From positions 203,896 through 267,895 of the forward strand of contig NZ_BMOT01000005.1 of NCBI RefSeq assembly GCF_014647215.1: DNA of 64,000 nt. The letters are read 5' to 3'. A program made the translations under genes and the position numbers. The notes under the pieces are model-generated. The model had not been told where the DNA came from. It did not search any database and saw only the letters and a list, made by a program, of their open reading frames with translations. The stretch comes from Shewanella aestuarii. Its GTDB lineage: Bacteria > Pseudomonadota > Gammaproteobacteria > Enterobacterales > Shewanellaceae. This document shows positions 56,645-64,000 of this stretch, piece by piece (the stretch's first letter is position 1; each line of letters opens with the position of its first letter).

Positions 56645-58021
56645 TTAATTATCCGTAAATTGCTTGCGATCAATTTCGAACTTTTTCATTTTGTCGTATA
56701 AGGTTTTTCGAGGCAGCTCAAGCTGCTCCATAGTCAGCTTTATGCTGCCTTTGTTATAACTTAATGACTCCTCGATAAGTAAGCGTTCAAAAAAATCGAC
56801 TCGCTGTTGTAATGACATATTAGAGTGCATGGTAGGGTGGTTATCCATATTACCCGCAGCAAACGCAGCTTCAGCGCCCAATAGAACGTAACGCTCAGCT
56901 AAATTGCGTAATTCCCGCACATTTCCAGGCCAATCATGGGATGTCAGCATAGCCTGCTGCTCAGGATTAAGTGCAATAAGCGCCTTGTGATAGCGTGTAG
57001 AGGCGATCCTTGCAAAATGAAGGAAGAGTAAAGGGATATCTTCTCTTCGCTCTCTGAGTGCAGGGATAGGCACTGTGACAAGATTAAGACGATAGAGTAA
57101 ATCCTGACGAAATTCACCGGTTTCACATAGCTGTTGTAAGTTGACTTTTGTGGCTGCAATCACGCGGATATCAAGGTCAATGGATTGGTTTGAACCTAAG
57201 CGTTCCACTTTTCTGTCTTCTAATACCCTTAAGAGTTTAACTTGCAAGCTGAGTGGGGTGCTTTCAATTTCGTCTAAAAATAAGGTACCTTGATTCGCGT
57301 ATTCAAACTTACCAATTCGTGTTTTATCGTTGCCGGTATAGGCACCAGCCTGAGCGCCAAATAGCTCACTTTCGATGAGGTTCTCTGGAATTGCACCGCA
57401 GTTAATTGCAACAAAATTGTGCTTGCTACGATGACTATGATCATGAAGATATCGGGCGACTAATTCTTTACCTGTACCGGTTTCACCCTCAATCATGATA
57501 TCGGCAGGCGCGTTTATCACCTGGTTGAGTATATTACGCATTCTTACTATGCCAGGGCTATGACCCAGTATTCTAGGCCCTGGTGCAATATGTGATTCCA
57601 GCTCTTGTTTCAATTTACGGTTTTCCAGCGTTAATTGGCGTTTTTCTAAGGCTCGCTTTGCCACATCAACGACATGTTCATTATTGAACGGTTTTTCAAG
57701 AAAATCGTAAGCGCCTTTTTTTACCGCATCAACAGCCATGGCGATATCACCAAAGCCTGTGATCAGAACCACGGGTAAATCAGGGTCTTTTTGAATTAAT
57801 TGCTGTAATAAGCACAGGCCATCAAGTTGCGGCATATTCACATCAGAAAATACCACGCCAGGCCAATCTCTGTGGATTTGTTCCGCTACCTGTGTTGATT
57901 GAGTGGTTGATGCTGCAGCTATGCCTTCAAGTTTAAATAGCTGACTCAGTACGCTGCCTATATGAGGCTCATCATCGACAATAATGACTTGTAGTTGGTT
58001 GATATCACCTAGTGAACTCAA
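56645..58021 (-). CDS. dctD: Sigma-54-dependent response regulator DctD
   Basis: NtrC-type activator, 458 residues. The receiver domain has Asp60 (VVFSDVNMPQLDG), followed by the AAA+ domain (about 155-390) with Walker A GETGTGKE, Walker B GTLFLDEIES and the arginine finger region, then a Fis-like helix-turn-helix (LPRKTLYDKMKKF). The sigma-54 contact loop reads GAYTGN, not GAFTGA. Start overlaps the dctB stop by four bases, so the pair is coupled. Target: the sigma-54 promoter before dctP at 63215. Confidence 0.92.
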   Translation of the reverse strand: MSSLGDINQLQVIIVDDEPHIGSVLSQLFKLEGIAAASTTQSTQVAEQIHRDWPGVVFSDVNMPQLDGLCLLQQLIQKDPDLPVVLITGFGDIAMAVDAVKKGAYDFLEKPFNNEHVVDVAKRALEKRQLTLENRKLKQELESHIAPGPRILGHSPGIVRMRNILNQVINAPADIMIEGETGTGKELVARYLHDHSHRSKHNFVAINCGAIPENLIESELFGAQAGAYTGNDKTRIGKFEYANQGTLFLDEIESTPLSLQVKLLRVLEDRKVERLGSNQSIDLDIRVIAATKVNLQQLCETGEFRQDLLYRLNLVTVPIPALRERREDIPLLFLHFARIASTRYHKALIALNPEQQAMLTSHDWPGNVRELRNLAERYVLLGAEAAFAAGNMDNHPTMHSNMSLQQRVDFFERLLIEESLSYNKGSIKLTMEQLELPRKTLYDKMKKFEIDRKQFTDN

Positions 58022-59829
58022 GGTTTTATATCCTCATATAAATAAATCGGTAAAGAAATCTTAAAAATAGCGCCCGCTTGATTATCATTTTCAACGGTGA
58101 TTTTGCCTTGCATTGACTCAATAATTCGCTGTGAAATCGATAAGCCTAGGCCTAATCCTTGACGTTCATTGGTCGTAAAGTAGGGCTCAAATATTTTACT
58201 CATCTGGCCTTCTCTAACACCCGGACCTGTGTCTTTGATGCTAATGATTAACTTATTACTGCGTGCAGCTTTACTGGCTGTAATCTTGAGTTCTTTGACG
58301 GAGCTTTGTTGCATTGCGACAATTGCATTGCTGATAATATTGACTAATACTTGCTGCAATCTTACCGTGTCTCCCCAAATTTGGCATTGACCTTTGAGTA
58401 CTGACTTACTGAGTATTACCCCTTGTTTATCTATTTCTGGCTGCACAATTGTTAAGGCTTGATCTATGGCTTGATTGATTTCTATCGCGTTGTCTTTACC
58501 TTGAGATTTACGGGTAAAACTCTTGAATTGAGCGATAATGTCGGCCAATCTGTCGGTTAATTCAATCATGATCTTTAAATTGTTTTTTGCATCGTCAAAC
58601 ATATCTCGACCCAAAAATGTTTGGGTATTTTGTGCATAACTCCTGAGTGCAGCCAGCGGCTGGTTCAGTTCATGATTAATACTGGCGGATAGACTGCCTA
58701 TCACGGTTAACTTTGCCGCTTGTACTAACTCATCTTGCGTATCTTTTAGTTTAGTGTTGGCTTTTTCTAGCTCAAGGGTGCGCTCTTTGACTCGTTGTTC
58801 TAGCAAGTTGTGGGCATGGAGCATACGGCGTAAGTTTTTACGACGTTCAATGGCATAAAGAATAAATAAGACTAGCAACAGATATAAACTTGCCGCTAAT
58901 AGCATGATTGTGGGTAACGATTGGTACAAAGGCTTCATTGGTGCTAATACATGCAGCGTCCAATTAGCATTAGGCATTAACTGTCTTTTTTCTAGGTATG
59001 TCTCAGTGCCACTGGATGAGGTTATTTGATAAGTGTGTAAATTCGCCTCAGTCAAAGTATTGTAAGGCGGTTTGATTGCTAACTCACTGATTGGTCTTGT
59101 TGCATAACGCTTCGATGTATTCAAAGCATAGCGTTTTGCCTGAGATAACGGGCTAAGGGAGCTAAAGCGCCAATGGTTGATACTTGATAAAAAGATAATG
59201 TCATCGGGATCGCTGATCATGAACTCGTACTGCCCAGCAATAGCAATACCTGTGCTTTGCTGCTCAAGAACGCCAATATCCACTTTCACCACAATCACAC
59301 CCAACACAACACCATTATGAAATACCGGATTCGAAAAATAGAAACCCCGTTTATCCGATGATGTTCCTACTGCATAGTAACGTCCGGCGCGGCCAGATAG
59401 TGCTTCGATAAAATAAGGCCGAAATGAATAATCTTGATTTATAAAGGTATTTTTCTTATCCCAATTACTTGCGGCAATAGCAACGCCAAGGGCATCAGTT
59501 AAATAAATATCTGATGATTCGGTAACTTGTTGCAGTTCAGATAAATAGGCATTTAGCTGAGCAATTTTATGGGGGTCTTTTGCGGCTAATAAGCCTTGTT
59601 GCAAAATAGGATTGCTGGCAATGACTTCTGGAATGATTTCAAATTGTGCCAGTTGCTGATCAATAAATAACACCAGTTCATTAATTTGCTTTTCAGATTG
59701 AATCGAGATGTCACTTTTACCTTTGTTAAGCCAATACCATTGGCTGGTAAACAGGGTAAGAAGCAGTCCAGCAATAAGGATGATACTTAATAATATTTTG
59801 TATTGTATTTTTGTGGTAGCAATAACCAT
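58018..59829 (-). CDS. dctB: C4-dicarboxylate sensor histidine kinase DctB
   Basis: Membrane kinase of 603 residues. Two membrane segments (about 10-30 and 295-320) enclose a periplasmic double-PAS (dCache-like) sensor domain with GRYYAVGTSSDKRGFYFSNP. A coiled-coil linker leads to the HisKA box SINHELNQPLAALRSYAQ and an ATPase domain with NIISNAIVAM, DTGPGV and GLGLGLSIS. It should sense external dicarboxylates together with the TRAP transporter. Confidence 0.92.
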   Translation of the reverse strand: MVIATTKIQYKILLSIILIAGLLLTLFTSQWYWLNKGKSDISIQSEKQINELVLFIDQQLAQFEIIPEVIASNPILQQGLLAAKDPHKIAQLNAYLSELQQVTESSDIYLTDALGVAIAASNWDKKNTFINQDYSFRPYFIEALSGRAGRYYAVGTSSDKRGFYFSNPVFHNGVVLGVIVVKVDIGVLEQQSTGIAIAGQYEFMISDPDDIIFLSSINHWRFSSLSPLSQAKRYALNTSKRYATRPISELAIKPPYNTLTEANLHTYQITSSSGTETYLEKRQLMPNANWTLHVLAPMKPLYQSLPTIMLLAASLYLLLVLFILYAIERRKNLRRMLHAHNLLEQRVKERTLELEKANTKLKDTQDELVQAAKLTVIGSLSASINHELNQPLAALRSYAQNTQTFLGRDMFDDAKNNLKIMIELTDRLADIIAQFKSFTRKSQGKDNAIEINQAIDQALTIVQPEIDKQGVILSKSVLKGQCQIWGDTVRLQQVLVNIISNAIVAMQQSSVKELKITASKAARSNKLIISIKDTGPGVREGQMSKIFEPYFTTNERQGLGLGLSISQRIIESMQGKITVENDNQAGAIFKISLPIYLYEDIKP

Positions 59830-59876
59830 ATTTACTCTTAATTGGGCGATACATGAGTGGCAAAATATACGACAAA

Positions 59877-59911
59877 AATATCCGTTGTTAACTAGGTTAA
59901 CAGCGGATATT
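59877..59911 (-). terminator. Terminator of the dctPQM operon
   Basis: A 16-bp stem (AATATCCGCTGTTAAC with GTTAACAACGGATATT, one G-U) around a three-base loop, then Ts on the minus strand. It separates dctPQM from dctBD. Confidence 0.88.
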
Positions 59912-59949
59912 CAGTTTTAAGACTCGTATATTTTGTTCAATAAATCAAG

Positions 59950-61347
59950 TTAATAGCCGTTCAATTTATCTATGTATTCAGGTAAAAACAGTGATATTTG
60001 TGGAATATAAGTAATTAACATTAAGAAACCAAGTAATAACACTAACCAAGGTAAACATGACTGAATAACCCAGCCCATACTTTTACCCGTAATCCCTGCG
60101 GTAACAAATAAATTGAGCCCCACAGGCGGCGTCAACATGCCGATCTCCATGTTGACCACCATGATAATCCCTAAATGAATGGGGTCGATGCCCAATTGCG
60201 TTGCGATAGGGAACAAAATGGGAGCCATAATTAACAGAATCGCTGAGGGTTCCATAAAGTTACCGGCTGCGAGTAACAACAAGTTAACTATGATTAAAAA
60301 GCCCCAGGCGGGTAAACCAAAACCGACAATCGTCTCTGCAATAATATGCGGAATACGTTCAGTGGTAAGTACATGGGCAAACAGCATTGCATTGGCAATA
60401 ATAAACAACAGCATAATACTGACTTTTGCGCCATCACGAACCACATGCCGAATTTCTTTATCAGTAGGGGTTTTTATCACAGCTAACAACATTTGCAGAA
60501 TGTTACGTACACCAGCACCGACGATGGATTCCTGCTGATTACGCCAGGCGACATTTTTCAATGGACCGATATCGCGATAACCAAATACCGCAATAAAATA
60601 GGCATACACACAAGCAACAGCCGCCGCTTCGGTTGGACTTGCTACGCCGCCATAAATCGAACCTAGCACGATGATAATCAAGGCAAGACCACCCAAAGCT
60701 TTGGCACTTGAAATGGATAAGGCTTTAACCCCGGGGAAGGGACGTGATGGTAAGTTTTTAATTCTAGCAACAACATAAATTGCCAACATTAAGATGCAGC
60801 CCATCATTAACCCTGGAATTAAGCCCGCCATAAACATTCTTGCCGCCGAAACTTCGGTCGCAGCTGCATAAACCAGCATAACAATCGAGGGTGGAATTAA
60901 AATGCCTAAGGTGCCGGATGTGGTGATAACACCGGCGGCAAATTTTTCAGGATAACCTGCGCGTACCATACCTACGATCACAATTGAGCCAATAGCTGCA
61001 ACTGTAGCGGGTGACGAGCCCGATACTGCCGCAAATAGCATACAGGCCATTACTGAAGCCATTGCTAAACCACCGCGAATATGACCGACACTGTCCATTG
61101 CGAAATCAATAATTCTTCGTGCTACGCCACCCGTGGACAAAAACGCCGATGATAAGATAAAAAATGGAATTGCCAGTAAGGTGTAATGCTCTGAGGTTGA
61201 TTCGTAAAGCTTCAGTGCAATTGAGGCAAGGGAGTCGTTTGAAAACAATAAAATAGTCAGTACGCTTGAAAACCCTAACGCAATGGCGATAGGCATACCA
61301 ATTAACATGCACACAAGGAGCGTGATAAATAAGGTCGCGATAGTCAT
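59950..61347 (-). CDS. dctM: TRAP transporter large membrane subunit DctM
   Basis: Sodium- or proton-coupled C4-dicarboxylate uptake, 465 residues and about 12-14 membrane segments. DctM signatures: VSGSSPATVAAIGSI, GTLGILIPPSIVMLVYA, VASPTEAAAVACVYA and, near the end, GMLTPPVGLNLFVTAGI. It is about 40 residues longer than the usual 425 because of a cytosolic loop near 260-300 (IGPLKNVAWRNQQESIVG). Its start is one base from the dctQ stop. Confidence 0.94.
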   Translation of the reverse strand: MTIATLFITLLVCMLIGMPIAIALGFSSVLTILLFSNDSLASIALKLYESTSEHYTLLAIPFFILSSAFLSTGGVARRIIDFAMDSVGHIRGGLAMASVMACMLFAAVSGSSPATVAAIGSIVIVGMVRAGYPEKFAAGVITTSGTLGILIPPSIVMLVYAAATEVSAARMFMAGLIPGLMMGCILMLAIYVVARIKNLPSRPFPGVKALSISSAKALGGLALIIIVLGSIYGGVASPTEAAAVACVYAYFIAVFGYRDIGPLKNVAWRNQQESIVGAGVRNILQMLLAVIKTPTDKEIRHVVRDGAKVSIMLLFIIANAMLFAHVLTTERIPHIIAETIVGFGLPAWGFLIIVNLLLLAAGNFMEPSAILLIMAPILFPIATQLGIDPIHLGIIMVVNMEIGMLTPPVGLNLFVTAGITGKSMGWVIQSCLPWLVLLLGFLMLITYIPQISLFLPEYIDKLNGY

Positions 61348-62009
61348 TATTTTTCGTCCTTATTTTTTTCTGTTGAAGTTGTGGAGTTAATCGCACTTGC
61401 AAGTGCTGCTTCATCAATTAAATGCATACTGTCTTTGGCTTCATCAGCTAAGGCAAAACCATCCGTTTTGCCGGTTAAAATAGCGATAAACAGTTGAACA
61501 AACCGCCAAGCCAACATAGAAAAACCTATGATTAAAATGCTTTGAGACATCCAAACGGGTACCGCACCTTCATCTTCAAGATCGATTTTTAACACTTCCC
61601 AGGCAAAATCAGGATCGAGTTGATGAACCAGAAATGCTGGAAAGTCGATATCTTCCATCGGCAGTCCAATTTGGTACATTTGGCTTAAATAATCCCAGCT
61701 ACCTTTAAGGAATAAACCACAATAGATAACGCATAATGAACAGGCCAATAGAGCAACCCACTTTTTAGGCGCGGGTGCAAGTTTACTAACAAAGGCATCG
61801 ACACCAATGTGCGCGCCGACTTTGACGCCGTAAGACATGCCGAATAATACAAACCAACCACACAGGGTTAGGGTTAGTTCTTGTATCCACAGAAAACCGG
61901 TATTAAAGAAAAAGCGCGCGATAACTTCGCCAAATACCAATAAGGTCATCAGTGAGATCAATAGGTTTAAAAACCCTTCTTCGAATTTATTGAGCAGATT
62001 TGAAATCAC
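61347..62009 (-). CDS. dctQ: TRAP transporter small membrane subunit DctQ
   Basis: Partner of DctM, 220 residues with four membrane segments. The hallmark GVKVGAHIGVDAFV lies between TM2 and TM3. A loop of about 45 residues between TM3 and TM4 (IDFPAFLVHQLDPDFAWEVL) and a charged C-terminal tail make it longer than the typical 165-190. Confidence 0.92.
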   Translation of the reverse strand: MISNLLNKFEEGFLNLLISLMTLLVFGEVIARFFFNTGFLWIQELTLTLCGWFVLFGMSYGVKVGAHIGVDAFVSKLAPAPKKWVALLACSLCVIYCGLFLKGSWDYLSQMYQIGLPMEDIDFPAFLVHQLDPDFAWEVLKIDLEDEGAVPVWMSQSILIIGFSMLAWRFVQLFIAILTGKTDGFALADEAKDSMHLIDEAALASAINSTTSTEKNKDEK

Positions 62010-62085
62010 TTTGTTCTCCTAAATTTTAATGAAAAGAGGGTTGTTATCGTGTTATTACTTTTGATAACAACCCAAGAGAACGGTG

Positions 62086-63108
62086 TTACTTGTTTGCGGC
62101 TTGAGCTGCGTCAATAACGTCTTTACCAATTTGAGCTTCAAACTTGGTCCACACAGGTTTCATAGCATCAACCCATTGTTGGCGCTGTACGGCAGTTAAT
62201 GAAACCAATTCAGAGCGTTTTGAATCTAAAATAGCCTGTCTATCTTCGCCTTCTTTAGCGGCAGCAATTTCATTGCCTAATACAACCGCTTCATCAAGTG
62301 ATTTTTTGATAATTTCACGCTTGTCTTTAGGTAAGCTTTTCCAGAAAGTGTTTGAAGTCACTAGCATGTAATCTAATACACCGTGGTTACTTTCTGTAAT
62401 GTGGCTTTGCACCTCATAAAACTTCATTGAATAAATATTTGACCAAGTATTTTCTTGACCATCAATGGCGCGAGTTTGTAAAAGGGTGAACACTTCTGAG
62501 AAAGGTTTTTTAACTGGAATCGCTTTAACAGCATCAAATTGTGCCGCAATCACATCAGACGCCATAATACGGAATTTTTTACCGCTGGCATCACCTGGAG
62601 TAGAAAGTGGCGCATGGGCTGAAAATTGCTTCATACCATTATGTAAATAACCTAAACCCACAATGCCCTTGCGGTTCATTGAGTTCAAGAGCTTTTGGCC
62701 TTCTTCCGATTGTTGAAAACGGTCAACGGCGGCCATGTCTTCAAATAAGAAGGGTAGATCGAACACCTGTAGTTTTTTGGTGTAACGTTCGAATTTTGAT
62801 AGAGAGGGAGCAACAATTTGCACATCATTTAACAGTAATGCCGCTAGCTCATTATTATCACCAAATAATTGTGAGCTTGGGAACACGCTAACTGTGTATT
62901 CACCAGGTAAACGTTGTTCAACCAGTTCTTTAAACTTTAACGCCATTTGTCCTTTAGGAGTATTTTCTGCCACAACGTGTGAGAACTTAATTTCAACAGG
63001 TTCAGCAAACGCACTAAAGCTTGAAACTAACATTGAAGCAATAGCTGTGAGTTTTGCGGTTGCTTTAATTGATTTCCACACGGGTGTCATTGTCATAGAT
63101 GGGTACAT
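62086..63108 (-). CDS. dctP: TRAP transporter substrate-binding protein DctP
   Basis: Periplasmic C4-dicarboxylate binding protein of 340 residues. ATG 63108 follows AAAGGAAG and gives a signal peptide ending SFSAFA-EP. The mature chain begins VEIKFSHVVAENTPKG and contains FRIMASDVIAAQFDAV, with the ligand-binding Arg in this segment, and DGQENTWSNIYSMKFYEVQ, the family signature. It heads dctPQM and is preceded by a sigma-54 promoter. Confidence 0.94.
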   Translation of the reverse strand: MYPSMTMTPVWKSIKATAKLTAIASMLVSSFSAFAEPVEIKFSHVVAENTPKGQMALKFKELVEQRLPGEYTVSVFPSSQLFGDNNELAALLLNDVQIVAPSLSKFERYTKKLQVFDLPFLFEDMAAVDRFQQSEEGQKLLNSMNRKGIVGLGYLHNGMKQFSAHAPLSTPGDASGKKFRIMASDVIAAQFDAVKAIPVKKPFSEVFTLLQTRAIDGQENTWSNIYSMKFYEVQSHITESNHGVLDYMLVTSNTFWKSLPKDKREIIKKSLDEAVVLGNEIAAAKEGEDRQAILDSKRSELVSLTAVQRQQWVDAMKPVWTKFEAQIGKDVIDAAQAANK

Positions 63109-63214
63109 ATTTGGGCTTCCTTTCTGGTTTATTAATTGTTGTTTTACCTCTATTTGCACTCGAAAGATGCGTTAGGGATATAGCCAGGGTCCCTAGAGGA
63201 GTTACAACATAGAT

Positions 63215-63230
63215 AGCAAGGTCAATGCCA
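63215..63230 (-). promoter_or_regulatory. Sigma-54 promoter of dctPQM
   Basis: The minus strand reads TGGCATTGACCTTGCT. The -24 GG and -12 GC are exactly 10 bases apart, and the match to TGGCAC-N5-TTGCT is nearly full. It lies about 105 bp before the dctP start. Confidence 0.85.
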
Positions 63231-63403
63231 ACTTAAAGAATTAAATCTATCTCACTGTTTTTTATTATTAAATTTATTTATGTTAGTCAGTGAGACTCGA
63301 TGGTTGGGTCAGAAGAGGGACAGCGAAAAACTGGGTAAGGGTGGGAAATCACACATTGATAACATTCGATCAAAATATTAACAATTTGCCATAATGTATG
63401 GTG

Positions 63404-63428
63404 ATTTCTGAAATAAATATTCAGAAAT
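63404..63428. promoter_or_regulatory. Candidate DctD enhancer site (9-bp inverted repeat)
   Basis: ATTTCTGAA (63404-63412) and TTCAGAAAT (63420-63428) flank a 7-base AT spacer. The site is about 175-215 bp upstream of the sigma-54 promoter, a usual distance for an activator of this class. Confidence 0.45.
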
Positions 63429-63610
63429 AGCCTGTATTCATATAAAGAAAAGGGCAACAAACAGATATATTTGTGGGTAGCAGAGTATGTAATGCGGATA
63501 AATGATCACAACTGAGTGACTAATTTTACATATTCATAGCGAAATACTTTATTTATTCGATGATTTTGAAGATTTGAGGATTTGAGGATTTTAATGATTT
63601 GAAAAATTTA

Positions 63611-63686
63611 TGGTGGTCGCTACTGGGCTCGAACCAGTGACCCCCTCCTTGTAAGGGAGGTGCTCTCCCAGCTGAGCTAAGCGACC
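63611..63686 (-). tRNA. tRNA-Val (anticodon UAC)
   Basis: A 76-base cloverleaf with encoded CCA. Acceptor stem GGTCGCT/AGCGACC is perfect, the D arm has AGCTCAGCTGGGAGAGC, the T arm GGTTCGAGCC. The anticodon TAC is at plus-strand 63651-63653 (gta). It is the last gene of the array in transcription order. Confidence 0.97.
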
Positions 63687-63713
63687 TGGGATAAATTTGA
63701 ACTGATGAAGATA

Positions 63714-63789
63714 TGGTGGTCGCTACTGGGCTCGAACCAGTGACCCCCTCCTTGTAAGGGAGGTGCTCTCCCAGCTGAGCTAAGCGACC
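63714..63789 (-). tRNA. tRNA-Val (anticodon UAC)
   Basis: Identical in all 76 bases to the copy at 63611, with encoded CCA; the spacer between them is 27 bases. Confidence 0.97.
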
Positions 63790-63817
63790 TGGGATATCTT
63801 TCAATATTAGTACATTA

Positions 63818-63893
63818 TGGTGGTCGCTACTGGGCTCGAACCAGTGACCCCCTCCTTGTAAGGGAGGTGCTCTCCCAGCTGAGCTAAGCGACC
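63818..63893 (-). tRNA. tRNA-Val (anticodon UAC)
   Basis: Third identical copy, 28 bases from its neighbour; same acceptor stem, anticodon and CCA end. Confidence 0.97.
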
Positions 63894-63934
63894 TGGGATA
63901 ATGCAGCTAATTTAAAACTATGAGTCCAATGAAA

Positions 63935-64000
63935 TGGTGGTCGCTACTGGGCTCGAACCAGTGACCCCCTCCTTGTAAGGGAGGTGCTCTCCCAGCTGAG
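63935..64000 (-). tRNA. tRNA-Val (anticodon UAC), 5' end cut by the window
   Basis: Fourth copy, identical over the 66 bases present; the first ten bases lie beyond the window. The array promoter must also lie beyond it. Confidence 0.93.

Larger units (their letters stand above)
63109..63610. other. Regulatory region before dctP and 3' flank of the tRNA array
   Basis: About 500 bases. It contains the sigma-54 promoter (63215-63230), a 9-bp inverted repeat (63404-63428) and, close to the tRNAs, a run of GATTTGAGGATTTGAGGATT-like short repeats at 63560-63605. There is no convincing ORF. Confidence 0.6.

Noticed and set aside
63553..63804. An 83-codon minus-strand ORF across the tRNA genes (RLAQLGEHLPYKEGVTGSSP)
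   Set aside because: It merely translates two tRNA-Val genes and is a familiar false protein from tRNA arrays.
1..64000. Prophage, insertion sequence or genomic island
   Set aside because: No transposase, integrase or phage genes and no shift in base or codon use were seen; gene order is that of an ordinary Shewanella chromosome.

Overview
The window looks like chromosomal DNA from a low-GC marine Shewanella. I judge this from gene content and order, not from any search: phoB-phoR-pstS beside a porin and rdgC; the leucine-degradation cluster liuRABCDE with a CoA transferase, next to prpE, gnd and menA; and dctBD-dctMQP followed by a tandem tRNA-Val array. Codon use and base composition look even throughout. 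I see no phage, insertion sequence, integron or CRISPR.

Layout. 1-9 kb: end of a DUF423 membrane protein, rlmM, an NAD-type isocitrate dehydrogenase, a secreted S9 peptidase, a non-coding stretch with a possible small RNA, then a minus-strand group ppnN-xni-DUF3192. 9-17 kb: a GGDEF diguanylate cyclase, a TPR protein ending in a degenerate GGDEF-like domain, an M61 peptidase, a GST-like protein and rdgC. 17-22.7 kb: phosphate block (porin, phoB, phoR, pstS) with clear Pho boxes, then a 0.9 kb array of four 234-bp tandem units that I read as four small-RNA genes on the minus strand. 22.7-34 kb: M1 aminopeptidase, POT peptide transporter, OmpA-like protein, MscS channel, periplasmic Tpx, LtaE, a hotdog thioesterase, DUF2461, and a three-gene operon (retropepsin-like protease, RimK, M14-type deacylase). 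34-40 kb: acyl-CoA dehydrogenase, MEST-like hydrolase, DUF1097, a membrane GGDEF protein, GNAT. 40-49 kb: the complete leucine/isovalerate catabolic operon under the MerR regulator LiuR. 49-56.6 kb: prpE, gnd, menA, tesB-ybaY, an MFS transporter. 56.6-64 kb: the DctB/DctD two-component system, the DctPQM TRAP dicarboxylate transporter with a sigma-54 promoter, and four tandem tRNA-Val(UAC) genes, the last cut by the window end.

How the genes work together. PhoR/PhoB should sense phosphate limitation and drive pstS (four half-sites at 11-bp spacing) and phoB itself (three half-sites). The liu genes turn isovaleryl-CoA into acetyl-CoA and acetoacetate, and the CoA transferase activates the acetoacetate. 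DctB/DctD should switch on dctPQM through sigma-54.

The most unusual element is the tandem array at 21497-22389. Each unit has, on the minus strand, a plausible promoter, a pyrimidine-rich segment complementary to a Shine-Dalgarno plus AUG, and a strong intrinsic terminator with an eight-T tail. Other points worth a look are a 6-phosphogluconate dehydrogenase with an NAD-type cofactor pocket, a DctD with an altered GAFTGA loop, a 9-bp repeat tract before a diguanylate cyclase gene, and a 37-bp near-perfect palindrome.
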